31,846 nucleotides of DNA from JBPCOB01 sp051000715 (lineage in GTDB: Bacteria > Actinomycetota > Actinomycetes > JALYNC01), in contig JBPCOB010000007.1 of NCBI GenBank assembly GCA_051000715.1, forward strand, positions 1 through 31,846, written 5' to 3'. The notes beneath the pieces are model-generated. The model saw only the letters and a list, made by a program, of their open reading frames with translations. It made no database searches and had not been told where the DNA came from. Shown piece after piece: positions 7,115 to 15,570 of this stretch. Made by a program: the position numbers and the translations under genes. How positions within the stretch are numbered: the first letter of the stretch is position 1; every line of letters begins with the position of its first letter.

Positions 7115-8185
7115 TCACAGCCCGGCGTAGGAGTGCAGCCCCACGATCCAGATGTTCACGACGTAGTAGTCGACCATCAGGGCGACGAAGCCGACCAGCG
7201 CGATGCCGGCCGCGCGTCGGCCCTTCCAGCCCGCGGTCGCGCGGGCGTGCAGATAGCCCGCGTAGATGACCCAGGTGATGAACGACCAGGTCTCCTTGGG
7301 GTCCCAGCCCCAGTACCGCCCCCACGCCGCCTCGGCCCAGATGGCGCCGGCGATGACCGCGAAGGTCCACACCGGGAAGCCGAAGGCGATGATGCGGTAC
7401 GCCGTCCGGTCCAGCACGGCGGCCGAGGGCAGCGGACCGGCCAGCCGGCTCACACCGGGCGATCCGCCTCGTGCGCTGCGGCGCTCGAAACTGTCCCGCA
7501 GCAGGTAGAGCAGCGTGACCACGGCGCCGACCATGAAGATCCCGGAAGCACTGATCGCCGCCACCACGTGGATCTTGATCCAGTACGAGTAGAGCGCGGG
7601 CAGCAGTGGCCCCGCGGGCACGTAGAGCACCGTGCCGGCCAGGCCGAGATAGAGAACCACCGGCAGCAGGACGAAGGCGCCGAGGTAGCGGACCCGCTCG
7701 CGGGTGACCAGCACGAGGAACGAGGTGACCGCCGCCAGCGCCACCATCGAGCTGAACTCGTACATGTTTCCCCACGGCACCCGGTGCGCGGCCAGGCCGC
7801 GGGTGACCACCGAGCCGACGTGGACGGCCCAGCCGAGGAAGGTCAGCGCGACCGCCAGCGCACCGATGGCGCCCACCCGGCCGGCGGGCACCTCGGCCGG
7901 TGAGCCGGTCGCCCCCGCCGACCGGTCCGGACCGAAAGTGCCCAGCCCCTCGGCACCGCCGGTCCGCCATGATCCGGCGCCGGTTCCGACCAGCACCCGG
8001 TTCTCGACGTGGTCGGCAAGCGGGACCATCTGTTCCGGCGCCGCCGTGGTGTGCAGCCGGCGGCGAAAGGCGAACTCGGCCGCGAAGCCGAGCATCGCGA
8101 CGGAGTAGGTCACGACGGCGGCGAAGAGCAGATCGTCGCTGAGCGTGCCCATACGGGCGTCGGCCGCGGCGGCCAGGATGGGCAC
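7115..8185 (-). CDS. ccsB: System II cytochrome c biogenesis protein CcsB/ResC
   Basis: This membrane half of the System II haem exporter/cytochrome c synthase works with ResB to deliver haem outside the membrane and attach it to CXXCH motifs. The 356-residue protein is polytopic and has the tryptophan-rich haem-handling motif WGWDPKETW at 292-300, with candidate haem-ligand histidines H122, H206 and H313. The GTG at 8185 is chosen because AAGGAGGA lies eight bases upstream, inside the end of resB; the ATG at 8152 lacks a ribosome site. It is the last gene of the cluster before the terminator. Confidence 0.93.
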   Translation of the reverse strand: MPILAAAADARMGTLSDDLLFAAVVTYSVAMLGFAAEFAFRRRLHTTAAPEQMVPLADHVENRVLVGTGAGSWRTGGAEGLGTFGPDRSAGATGSPAEVPAGRVGAIGALAVALTFLGWAVHVGSVVTRGLAAHRVPWGNMYEFSSMVALAAVTSFLVLVTRERVRYLGAFVLLPVVLYLGLAGTVLYVPAGPLLPALYSYWIKIHVVAAISASGIFMVGAVVTLLYLLRDSFERRSARGGSPGVSRLAGPLPSAAVLDRTAYRIIAFGFPVWTFAVIAGAIWAEAAWGRYWGWDPKETWSFITWVIYAGYLHARATAGWKGRRAAGIALVGFVALMVDYYVVNIWIVGLHSYAGL

Positions 8186-8189
8186 GGGC

Positions 8190-9863
8190 TCAGTCCTCCT
8201 TGCTGGTGCGGGCGTCGGCCGGCGCTGACCGCAGCCGCTCGACGATCTCGGCGAACTCCTCGGCGAAGGCGTCGGCGTCGGTGCGGGCCAGCCCCCCGGC
8301 CGCGACCACGCTACGCCGGCCGCCGTCGGCGCCAGCCGCCGGCACCGCCCGCAGCCAGACCCGCCGGCGGCGTACCCGCAGGGAGAGCAGCAGGCCGATC
8401 ACGATGGCGATCGAGGCGGCCAGCGCGGTGCGGTTGCCGGGGTCGTGGGTGACCTGGAAGGTGGCCCACTCCTCGACGCCGGTGAAGGTGAGCCGGCCGC
8501 CGCCGGGCAGCGCCCAGCTTTGCCCGGGCCGCAGCGCCCTGGCCAGCGGTTGGCCTTGCGCGTTCCGCAGCTGGGTGAGCCCCGCCGTCTCCAACCGGTA
8601 AACCGACTGCGGAAGACCGGCGTCTATGCGCAGGTCGCCGCGCCAGGCCGTGAGCGTGACCACCGGGTTGCGGGCGGCCGGGTAATCCGAGGCGAGGCCA
8701 CTGGGCGTCAGCACGGTGCTCGGCGTGAAGAAGCCGGCGAAGCCGAGCTGCCGGGGCTTGCCGTCACGCCCCGGCGGGACGTCGGGCACCTTTACGACGC
8801 CGGTCGAGGTGAAGTTGCCGTCCTGTGGGAGGAACGGGACGGCGGCGTCGAGGGCCACCCGGCCCGCCTCGTCGGTCACCCGGAAGTGCGGCGCGTAGCC
8901 GTGCCCGAGCAGGTAGATCTTGGCGCCGTCCAGCGCCAGCGGCGAGTTGACCCTGATGACGGCCGGGCGGGGTGGGTCGCTGGGGCGGTCGGCGTACCGC
9001 ACGTCCGCGGCGAACGTGCGCGCCGAGCCGTCGGGCTGGTAGGTCGCCCGGAACCTCTCGAGCAGCACGGTGAACGGCGCCAGCCGGGCCGCCGAGAAGA
9101 GCCGGCCGGGCCGGAAGTTGTCGTACTGGGTAACGGTGTTGGAGAAACCGTCGCCCTCCTGGACCAGCACCGTCCCCTTGTAGCCGAACAGCCCGCCCAG
9201 CGCGATGCCGACGAGCAGCGCGAGCAGGGCCAGGTGGAACAGGAGGTTGCCGGTCTCCCGCAGGTAGCCCTTCTCCGCCGCCACGCTGACCGCGCCGCCG
9301 TCCTCCCGGCGTACTTCCACCCGGAACCGACGGGACCGCAGCGAGTGCGCCGCCGCCGCAGCGACATCTGCAGGCTCCGCGTCGGCGTCCCAGCCGGCGG
9401 AGGACGGCAGCCGGGACAGGTGCCGCGGGGCCGGCGGCGGGTCAGCGCGCAGCGCCCTGGCGTGCAGGCGGAGCCGGGGAACCAGGCAGCCGGCGAGCGA
9501 CACGAAGAGCAGCAGGTAGATCGCGCTGAACCACGGGGCGGCGAACACGTCGAAGGCCGACAGCCGGTCCAGCACCGGTGCCAACCGCGGATGGGCCGCG
9601 TAGAAGCCGCTCACCTGCAGCGGGTTGAGGCCCCGCTGCGGCAGCACCGAACCGGGGACCGCGGCCAGCGCCAGCAGGAACAGCAGCACCAGCGCGGTGC
9701 GCATCGAGGTGAGCCGCCGCCAGGCGTACCGGGCGCGGAACAGGGGTGACCGCCGGTCCCGCCCCAGCCGAAGAACCGGCTCCGGCTGGGTCGAGAGCTT
9801 CACCCCGGCGATCTCCCGGGCAGCCGGCGGTGGGGCCAGCGCCACGTCCGTTGCCCTCCGCAT
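8190..9863 (-). CDS. resB: System II cytochrome c biogenesis protein ResB
   Basis: ResB is the partner of CcsB in haem transport and ligation. The 557-residue protein has three N-terminal membrane helices (about 55-72, 111-129 and 206-226). A long extracytoplasmic domain follows, then a final helix near 490-505 and a ~50-residue cytoplasmic tail. NLLFHLALLALLVG, with H210, is a typical ResB segment. The ATG at 9863 follows the ccdA stop by two bases, so the genes are tightly coupled. The length is normal for actinobacteria. Confidence 0.93.
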   Translation of the reverse strand: MRRATDVALAPPPAAREIAGVKLSTQPEPVLRLGRDRRSPLFRARYAWRRLTSMRTALVLLFLLALAAVPGSVLPQRGLNPLQVSGFYAAHPRLAPVLDRLSAFDVFAAPWFSAIYLLLFVSLAGCLVPRLRLHARALRADPPPAPRHLSRLPSSAGWDADAEPADVAAAAAHSLRSRRFRVEVRREDGGAVSVAAEKGYLRETGNLLFHLALLALLVGIALGGLFGYKGTVLVQEGDGFSNTVTQYDNFRPGRLFSAARLAPFTVLLERFRATYQPDGSARTFAADVRYADRPSDPPRPAVIRVNSPLALDGAKIYLLGHGYAPHFRVTDEAGRVALDAAVPFLPQDGNFTSTGVVKVPDVPPGRDGKPRQLGFAGFFTPSTVLTPSGLASDYPAARNPVVTLTAWRGDLRIDAGLPQSVYRLETAGLTQLRNAQGQPLARALRPGQSWALPGGGRLTFTGVEEWATFQVTHDPGNRTALAASIAIVIGLLLSLRVRRRRVWLRAVPAAGADGGRRSVVAAGGLARTDADAFAEEFAEIVERLRSAPADARTSKED

Positions 9864-9865
9864 CG

Positions 9866-10723
9866 CTAGATCGCCGGCGTGAAGCCGCGCACCAGCGTGC
9901 GCAGCGAGATCGTCGCGTCGTCCCAGAGCCCCGTCACGAGCAGTACGCCGATCAGCACCAGCATCCCGCCGCCGAGCCGCACCACCCAGGCCGAGTGCCG
10001 GCGCACGACCGCCATCGCCCCCAGCGCCCGCCGGAAGGCCAGCCCCGCCAGCACGAAGGGCAGGCCGAGGCCGAGGCAGTACACCGCGGTGAGCAGCGCG
10101 CCGCGACCGGCGCTGGCGCTGTCATAGGCCAGCGCCTGGACCGCTCCGAGCGTCGGGCCGATGCAGGGGGTCCACCCCAACCCGAACAGCACGCCCAGCA
10201 TGGGGGCGCCGGCCAGCCCCGCGCCGGGCAGCCGCCGGAAGCGGACCTCGCGGGCCAGGGTCGGCAGCCGGCCCAGGAAGGCCAGCCCGAGCAGGATCGT
10301 GACTGCGCCGAGGACCCGGGTGATGACGTCCGCGTGGGTCTGCAGTGCGGCGCCCAGGCCACCGAAAAAGGCGCCGGCCACGGTGAACACCGCGGTGAAG
10401 CCCAGGACGAACAGCACGCTGCCGGCCAGCACCCGCCCGCGGCGTACGCAGGTCCGTTCGACGACCGCCACCGCGCCGGCACCAGTGGCCGCCCCGCGCG
10501 CCAGAACGGCCCCTGAGTGCTCGGCGCCGCTGGGGTCGACGCCGGTCAGCTCGACGCCGGAGAGCCCGGTGACGTAGGACAGGTAACCCGGGACCAGCGG
10601 CAGCACGCAGGGCGACAGGAACGACACGACGCCGGCCAGCAGGGCCACCGGTACGGACAGCAGCAGCGATCCACTGGTCACCGTGTTGGCGAAGGACTCC
10701 CCGGCCGCGGCCAGAACGTTCAC
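9866..10723 (-). CDS. ccdA: CcdA/DsbD-like thiol-disulfide transmembrane transporter
   Basis: CcdA carries reducing power across the membrane to keep apocytochrome c cysteines reduced. With the start at GTG 10723 it has 285 residues and about six helices. The redox pair is C39 in SFLSPCVLPLVPGY and C187 in GWTPCIGPT. A polar ~40-residue insert follows the first helical pair. The frame is open to a GTG at 10774, but that start lies inside the inverted repeat described at 10738-10797 and would add a polar 17-residue leader, so the inner GTG is favoured. Its likely partner is the ResA-like lipoprotein encoded just upstream. Confidence 0.9.
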   Translation of the reverse strand: MNVLAAAGESFANTVTSGSLLLSVPVALLAGVVSFLSPCVLPLVPGYLSYVTGLSGVELTGVDPSGAEHSGAVLARGAATGAGAVAVVERTCVRRGRVLAGSVLFVLGFTAVFTVAGAFFGGLGAALQTHADVITRVLGAVTILLGLAFLGRLPTLAREVRFRRLPGAGLAGAPMLGVLFGLGWTPCIGPTLGAVQALAYDSASAGRGALLTAVYCLGLGLPFVLAGLAFRRALGAMAVVRRHSAWVVRLGGGMLVLIGVLLVTGLWDDATISLRTLVRGFTPAI

Positions 10724-10737
10724 CGGTCCGACCCCGG

Positions 10738-10797
10738 TCGACGAGCTCGTGGAAACTTTGTGGGACCAGGGCACCGCAAAAGTTCCACGAGTTCGAC
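10738..10797. repeat. Long imperfect inverted repeat between resA and ccdA
   Basis: The arms at 10746-10760 and 10777-10791 match at 13 of 15 positions when inverted. They are flanked by outer GTCGA/TCGAC pairing (with a small bulge) and enclose a 16-base loop. It falls in the gap between resA and ccdA and could act as an attenuator or RNA-processing site, or be a copy of an interspersed palindrome. It is not followed by a T-run. Confidence 0.7.
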
Positions 10798-10844
10798 AGT
10801 GGCCCGGAGAACCGCAAACGCGCCGGCCTCGGGGCTGCCCGAGG

Positions 10845-11444
10845 TCACGCCGGTCCCTCCGCGAGCACCGAGCGCACCGTAGCCAGCAGCCGCGAGTAAG
10901 TCACGGCTCCGAGCACCCGGGCGGCCACCCGTCCCTCGCGGTCGAGCACCAGCGTGGTCGGCGTCGCGTTCGGCGGCAGCGTGCCGCGGAACGCCAGGGC
11001 GGTGCGGCCCGGCTGGTCGAACACGCTCGGGTAAGTCACCCCGTGCGTGCGGATGAACGCGTCCGCGGTCGAGCGGTGGTCCCGGTAGTTGATGCCGATG
11101 AAGGCGACGCCCTGCGCCTTGGTGGCGTCGTACACCGCCTGCAGGCCGTCGGCCTCCTCCCGGCAGGGCCCGCACCAGGACGCCCAGAAGTTCAGTACGA
11201 CGACGTGTCCGCGCACCGACCGCAGGTCGAACGAGCTTCCGTCGAGCAGCTCGCCGGTGATCTCGGGCGCCGGTCCGCGGGAGTCGGCGGCCACCCGGGT
11301 CAGCCCGCCGCCCCCTGCCGTGTACCGCTTGTCGTTGCCGGCGCTGGCGTCGACCGCGGAATGCCCGACACAGCCGCTGGCCAGCAGCGCGAGGGCGGCC
11401 AGGGCAGCGCCACGACAGGCGGACGAACTGCGGGACAGCGGCAC
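10845..11444 (-). CDS. resA: ResA/TlpA-like thioredoxin-fold lipoprotein
   Basis: This extracytoplasmic thiol-disulfide oxidoreductase reduces apocytochrome c using electrons from CcdA. The 199-residue protein begins with a signal peptide and lipobox LASGC, placing the lipidated cysteine at C25. The redox motif WASWCGPC gives C90 and C93, and T160-P161 supplies the cis-proline. The start is GTG 11444, with GGAAGG five bases upstream. It lies ahead of ccdA-resB-ccsB in the usual order. Confidence 0.92.
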   Translation of the reverse strand: MPLSRSSSACRGAALAALALLASGCVGHSAVDASAGNDKRYTAGGGGLTRVAADSRGPAPEITGELLDGSSFDLRSVRGHVVVLNFWASWCGPCREEADGLQAVYDATKAQGVAFIGINYRDHRSTADAFIRTHGVTYPSVFDQPGRTALAFRGTLPPNATPTTLVLDREGRVAARVLGAVTYSRLLATVRSVLAEGPA

Positions 11445-11474
11445 GAGGGCCTTCCGGGCGGGGATCGGTCCGGC

Positions 11475-12041
11475 CTATTCTCCCGACCCTGCCGGTCGGC
11501 GGCCCGGCGGGGTCGCCCACTCGGTGGCGAGCAGACCGTAGATCACGTCGTCGCCGAAGCGCCCGGCCGCCCACCCGCTCTCGCGGAGGCGGCCCTCCTC
11601 GGTGAAGCCGACCCGCTCGGCGCAGCGGCGCATGGCGGTGTTGTCCGCGAACGTCTCGAGCTGCAGCCGGTGCAGTCCTCGATACCAGAACCCGTAGCGG
11701 ACGAGGAGGGCCAGTGCGTCACGGCCGAAGCCCTTGCCACGGTCGGACTCCGCACCGAGCTTGATGCCGATGTGGGCGTTGCGGTTGTACTCGTCGATTC
11801 CCCACAGCTTGCAGGTACCGACCAGCCGGCCGTCGTCCGCTACGCCTTCCTGGACACCGAAGAAGGCGACCTTCGGCGAAGTCGGCTCGTCCCACCGCTT
11901 GGACCACTCGTCGTAGCTCAGGGCGACCCAGGGCTCAGTGTCGGTCCAGGCGGTGAGGTCCAGATCCTGTCGCCAGGCGTAGAGGGTCGGCAGCTCGTCT
12001 CGACGTACCGGGCGCAGCGCCACGAGCTCGCCGCGCAGCAT
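11475..12041 (-). CDS. GNAT family N-acetyltransferase (RimJ/RimL-like)
   Basis: The 188-residue product has the GNAT fold of the RimJ/RimL subgroup. The acetyl-CoA region is near residues 94-112 (IGIKLGAESDRGKGFGRDAL), and the family ending LETFADNTAMRRCAERVGF lies at about 128-146. Members acetylate N-terminal or other amino groups of proteins and small molecules; the substrate is not predictable. The ATG at 12041 has a clear GGGGGA ribosome site. It sits between the histidine phosphatase (14-base gap) and resA (30-base gap), so it is probably in the same transcript although it has no obvious role in haem work. Confidence 0.88.
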   Translation of the reverse strand: MLRGELVALRPVRRDELPTLYAWRQDLDLTAWTDTEPWVALSYDEWSKRWDEPTSPKVAFFGVQEGVADDGRLVGTCKLWGIDEYNRNAHIGIKLGAESDRGKGFGRDALALLVRYGFWYRGLHRLQLETFADNTAMRRCAERVGFTEEGRLRESGWAAGRFGDDVIYGLLATEWATPPGRRPAGSGE

Positions 12042-12055
12042 GAGTCCCCCTAGGT

Positions 12056-12694
12056 CTAGGCGCCGGCGACCCCCGGCTTGCGGGCAGCCGCACCGGCCGG
12101 TTCAGCGTAGGTGATGGAGATCACCGAGTCGCCGTCGTAGGTCAGCGAGGTGAGACTGGCCAGCCCGCACTGGCGCCGGCCCGGGTGGTGCCAGAGCCGG
12201 CGGCCCTCGACCGCCCGCCGCAGCGTCCAGATCGGCAGCTGGTGGCTGACGCACACGGCTTCCCGGCCGCGGGCGCGGGCGCGGGCGTCGGCCGTGGCCG
12301 CCAGCATCCGGCCGGCCAGCTCGGCGTACGGCTCGCCCCAGGACGGCCGCGTCGGGTTGCGGAGCTGCCACCACACCGTGGGATGACGCAGGGAGCCGTC
12401 GCCCATGCCGAAGGGGCGGCCCTCGAAGACGTTCGCGGCCTCCAACAGCCGGTCGTCGAGCTCCACCTCGAGGCCGAACCGGACGGCGACCGCGGTGGCG
12501 GTCTCCCGGGCCCGCTCCAGCGGCGAGGAGATGACCGCGGCGACGTCCCGGCCGGCCAGCGCGGCGGCGGCGGCGTCCGCCATCCGGGCGCCCTCCGCCG
12601 AGAGCCGGTAGCCGGGCAGCCGGCCGTACAGGATGCCGGCCGGGTTGTGCACCTCGCCGTGCCGCAACAGGTGCACGGTGGTGAGGTCCGTCAC
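12056..12694 (-). CDS. Histidine phosphatase (phosphoglycerate mutase-like)
   Basis: This branch-2 histidine phosphatase superfamily member of 212 residues has the catalytic LLRHGEVHNP at 9-18 (phospho-accepting H12), an acid region near SSPLERARETA and the second catalytic histidine in VSHQLPIW near residue 150. These enzymes remove phosphate from small metabolites; true mutase activity is unlikely from sequence alone. The GTG at 12694 overlaps the hemL stop (GTGA). A gene of this type next to hemL and the System II genes is a recurrent actinobacterial arrangement, but its role there is unclear. Confidence 0.88.
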   Translation of the reverse strand: MTDLTTVHLLRHGEVHNPAGILYGRLPGYRLSAEGARMADAAAAALAGRDVAAVISSPLERARETATAVAVRFGLEVELDDRLLEAANVFEGRPFGMGDGSLRHPTVWWQLRNPTRPSWGEPYAELAGRMLAATADARARARGREAVCVSHQLPIWTLRRAVEGRRLWHHPGRRQCGLASLTSLTYDGDSVISITYAEPAGAAARKPGVAGA

Positions 12695-14010
12695 CCGTCG
12701 ACCTCGGCGGCGGCCTTGGCGGCGTACGGCAGGGCGTCGGCCACCCGGCCAAGTGCCGCGTCGTCGTGCGCCGAGCTGACGAACCAGGCCTCGTACGCCG
12801 ACGGCGGCAGGTAGACGCCGCGGTCGAGCATGGCGTGGAAGAAGGCCGCGTACCGCGCGGCGCTGCCGGCCCTGGCGGTCGCGTAGTCGACCACCGTCGC
12901 GTCGGTGAAGAACACGGAGAACAAGCTGCCGGCCGAGTTCAGCCGGTGCTCGACGCCGGCGGCGGTGAGCGCGTCGACGACCAGCGCGGACACCGTGGCG
13001 GCGGCGTCGTCGACGGCGGCGTACACCCCGTCGGTGCACTGGCGCAGGGTGGCGAGGCCAGCCGCCACCGCGACCGGGTTACCGGACAGCGTCCCGGCCT
13101 GGTAGACCGGACCCACCGGCGCCAGCCGGGACATGACGTCGCGGCGGCCGCCGAAGGCCGCCGCCGGCAGCCCGCCCCCCATCACCTTGCCGAACGTGAA
13201 CAGGTCGGGTGCGACTCCCTCCACGCCGTACCAACCGGCCGGTCCGACCCGGAAGCCGGTCATCACCTCGTCGATCACCAGCAGAGCGCCCGCGGACTCG
13301 CACAGCCGGGCCAGCCCGGCGTTGAAGCCGCCCAGCGGCGGCACGACACCCATGTTGGCCGCCACCGCCTCGGTGATCACGCAGGCGATCTGGTCGGGGT
13401 ACGCCGCGAACGCCGCCTCCACCGCGGAGAGGTCGTTGTAGGGCAGCACGATCGTGTCCGCTGCCGCCGCGCCGGTGACGCCGGGGGTGTCCGGCAGCCC
13501 GAACGTCGCGACGCCCGAACCGGCGCTCGCGAGCAGGGCGTCGACGTGACCGTGATAGCAGCCGGCGAACTTGACCACCTTCGACCGGCCGGTGTAGCCC
13601 CGGGCCAGCCGGATCGCCGACATGGTCGCCTCGGTGCCGGAGTTGACCAGCCGGACCGACTCCACCGGCCCGACCCGCCGGACGATCTCCTCCGCCAGCT
13701 CCACCTCGCCCTCGGTCGGCGTACCGAAGCTGGTGCCCCGGGCCGCCGCCCGCCCGACCGCCTCGACCACCGCCGGGTGGGCGTGCCCGAGGATCATCGG
13801 GCCCCACGAGCAGACCAGGTCGACGTATCTGCGGCCGTCCACGTCGGTGAGGTACGGGCCGTTACCGCTCGCCATGAACCGGGGCGTGCCGCCGACCGCG
13901 GTGAACGCGCGCACCGGCGAGTTGACCCCGCCCGGGATCACCGCGTTCGCCCGGGCGAACAGCGCCGCGGACGCGGGGGCGTCGGCGGCGTACGGCGGCA
14001 TGCCAGCCAT
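12691..14010 (-). CDS. hemL: Glutamate-1-semialdehyde 2,1-aminomutase
   Basis: HemL converts glutamate-1-semialdehyde to 5-aminolevulinate, the step after HemA in the C5 tetrapyrrole pathway. The 439-residue product is a class-III PLP aminotransferase: IDEVMTGFR near 246-254, and the PLP lysine K275 in FTFGKVMGGGLP. NSGTEA at 123-128 and CYHGHVD at 151-157 are aminomutase signatures. The ATG at 14010 is the first available, but an ATG at 14001 has better ribosome-site spacing (AGGA, eight bases). It heads a seven-gene minus-strand run to ccsB and is divergent from nfeD across 55 bases. Its partner hemA lies about 8.5 kb away in the rex operon. Confidence 0.96.
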   Translation of the reverse strand: MAGMPPYAADAPASAALFARANAVIPGGVNSPVRAFTAVGGTPRFMASGNGPYLTDVDGRRYVDLVCSWGPMILGHAHPAVVEAVGRAAARGTSFGTPTEGEVELAEEIVRRVGPVESVRLVNSGTEATMSAIRLARGYTGRSKVVKFAGCYHGHVDALLASAGSGVATFGLPDTPGVTGAAAADTIVLPYNDLSAVEAAFAAYPDQIACVITEAVAANMGVVPPLGGFNAGLARLCESAGALLVIDEVMTGFRVGPAGWYGVEGVAPDLFTFGKVMGGGLPAAAFGGRRDVMSRLAPVGPVYQAGTLSGNPVAVAAGLATLRQCTDGVYAAVDDAAATVSALVVDALTAAGVEHRLNSAGSLFSVFFTDATVVDYATARAGSAARYAAFFHAMLDRGVYLPPSAYEAWFVSSAHDDAALGRVADALPYAAKAAAEVDG

Positions 14011-14053
14011 CCTGCCAGGCAGAATGGGCCTACCGGCGGTCGATCGCGGCGCC

Positions 14054-14059
14054 TACGAT
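14054..14059 (+). promoter_or_regulatory. Possible -10 box for a leaderless nfeD transcript
   Basis: TACGAT lies seven bases before the nfeD ATG, which would place the transcription start at or beside the start codon. No convincing -35 is visible and there is no ribosome site, which is consistent with, but does not prove, a leaderless message. Confidence 0.35.
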
Positions 14060-14065
14060 GGCGGC

Positions 14066-14491
14066 ATGCCCGCCTGGGTCTTCTGGGTCGTCGCCGCGGC
14101 GGCGCTGGGCGTCGCCGAGATCCTGTCCCTGACATTGGTGCTCGGGCTGCTGGCCGCGGCCGCGCTGGTCGCCGCGCTGGTCGCCCTCGTCGGGGGCGGC
14201 CTGGCCCTGCAGATCCTCGCCTTCGCGCTCGGCTCGCTCGGTCTGTTGACCGTTGTCCGCCCGGTCGCCCGTAAGCACCTGCGCAACCCGCAAGAGCTCC
14301 GCTCCGGGACTGCAGCCCTGATCGGCACCTCCGGCGTCGTGGTCGAGCGGGTGGACCGGTCGAGCGGATTAGTCAAGATCGGTGGCGAAACCTGGTCGGC
14401 TCGGGCGTACGACGAGACATCAGTCATCGAACCCGGTGCCCGGGTCGAGGTGGCGCGGATCCAGGGCGCCACCGCGTTGGTTCTGGAGTAG
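14066..14491 (+). CDS. NfeD-like membrane protein (short form)
   Basis: The 141-residue protein has membrane helices in the first ~75 residues (MPAWVFWVVAAAALGVAEI, then Ala/Leu-rich segments). A C-terminal OB-fold (about 85-141) begins at LRSGTAALIGTSGVVVER and ends at VARIQGATALVLE. It is the short NfeD class, which lacks the ClpP-like protease domain of long NfeD. These proteins pair with SPFH/slipin proteins, and the next gene, seven bases on, is one. The ATG at 14066 is chosen because the fold begins there; the much longer upstream frame runs antisense to hemL. Confidence 0.88.
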   Translation: MPAWVFWVVAAAALGVAEILSLTLVLGLLAAAALVAALVALVGGGLALQILAFALGSLGLLTVVRPVARKHLRNPQELRSGTAALIGTSGVVVERVDRSSGLVKIGGETWSARAYDETSVIEPGARVEVARIQGATALVLE

Positions 14492-14498
14492 GAGAGTC

Positions 14499-15551
14499 AT
14501 GGACGGGCTGATCGTCGTAGTGGTCCTCGCGGTGCTGATCCTGGTCGTGCTGGCCCGGACGGTGCGGATCATCCCCCAGGCACGGGCGGGGGTGGTGGAG
14601 CGGCTGGGACGCTACAGCCGCACGCTCAACGCCGGGCTCAACATCGTCGTCCCCTTCGTCGACCGGATCCGCGACATGATCGACCTGCGGGAGCAGGTTG
14701 TGTCGTTCCCGCCACAACCGGTGATCACCGCGGACAACCTGGTCGTCAGCATCGACACGGTGATCTACTTCCAGGTGACCGACGCCAAGGCCGCGACCTA
14801 CGAGATCGCCAACTACATCCAGGGGGTCGAGCAGCTCACCGTCACCACGCTGCGCAACGTCGTCGGCGGCATGGCCCTGGAGGCGACGCTCACCTCCCGG
14901 GACCAGATCAACGGCCAGCTGCGGGGGGTGCTGGACGAGGCCACCGGCAAGTGGGGTATCCGGGTCAACCGGGTGGAGATCAAGGCGATCGACCCGCCGG
15001 CATCCATCAAGGACTCGATGGAGAAGCAGATGCGGGCCGACCGCGACAAGCGGGCGGCGGTCCTGACCGCCGAGGGCGTCAAGCAGTCGCAGATCCTCAC
15101 CGCCGAGGGCGACAGGCAGAGCGCGATCCTGCGCGCCGAGGGCCGTCGGCAGGCCCAGATGCTCGAGGCCGAGGGCCAGGCCAAGGCGATCGGAACCGTC
15201 TTCGCCGCCATCCACGAAGGCGACCCGGACCCCAAGCTGCTGGCTTACCAGTACCTGCAGATGCTGCCGCAGGTAGCCCAGGGCCAGTCGAACAAGGTCT
15301 GGATCGTGCCCAGTGAGCTCACCCGCGCGCTCGACGGCATCACCGGTGCGCTGGGTGGTTCGGTGAGCGGCGCCCGCGTGGTTCCGCCGCCTGCGCCCGC
15401 CCTCTCGAGCCCGGAGGGCGGAGCTGCACGGCGACCGGCCGCTCCGCCGGTCACCTCGGACGGCGATACACCGCCGCTGGCTGCCGCGCCGCCGGCGGCC
15501 CCACCAGCTCAGGCCAACAGCGACCGGGTGGTATCGCCCCGCGAGCTGTGA
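14499..15551 (+). CDS. SPFH/Band 7 (stomatin-slipin) membrane protein
   Basis: This membrane-microdomain scaffold of 350 residues has an N-terminal helix at 3-19. The SPFH domain covers about 21-185 (RIIPQARAGVVERLGRYSRTL, RVNRVEIKAIDPP). A long helical region follows, in which an AEG-containing unit recurs about every 11 residues (VLTAEG, ILTAEG, ILRAEG, MLEAEG), as in coiled-coil oligomers of the family. The last ~55 residues are Pro/Ala-rich and probably disordered. The ATG at 14499 is preceded by purine-rich GGAGTAGGAGAG overlapping the nfeD stop, so the two form an operon. Confidence 0.93.
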   Translation: MDGLIVVVVLAVLILVVLARTVRIIPQARAGVVERLGRYSRTLNAGLNIVVPFVDRIRDMIDLREQVVSFPPQPVITADNLVVSIDTVIYFQVTDAKAATYEIANYIQGVEQLTVTTLRNVVGGMALEATLTSRDQINGQLRGVLDEATGKWGIRVNRVEIKAIDPPASIKDSMEKQMRADRDKRAAVLTAEGVKQSQILTAEGDRQSAILRAEGRRQAQMLEAEGQAKAIGTVFAAIHEGDPDPKLLAYQYLQMLPQVAQGQSNKVWIVPSELTRALDGITGALGGSVSGARVVPPPAPALSSPEGGAARRPAAPPVTSDGDTPPLAAAPPAAPPAQANSDRVVSPREL

Positions 15552-15570
15552 TCCGCCCCTCGCCCATCGG

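Noticed and set aside
12766..14274. A 502-codon plus-strand ORF opposite hemL
   Set aside because: It is antisense to a clear hemL and switches into the wrong frame of nfeD; no domain is seen.
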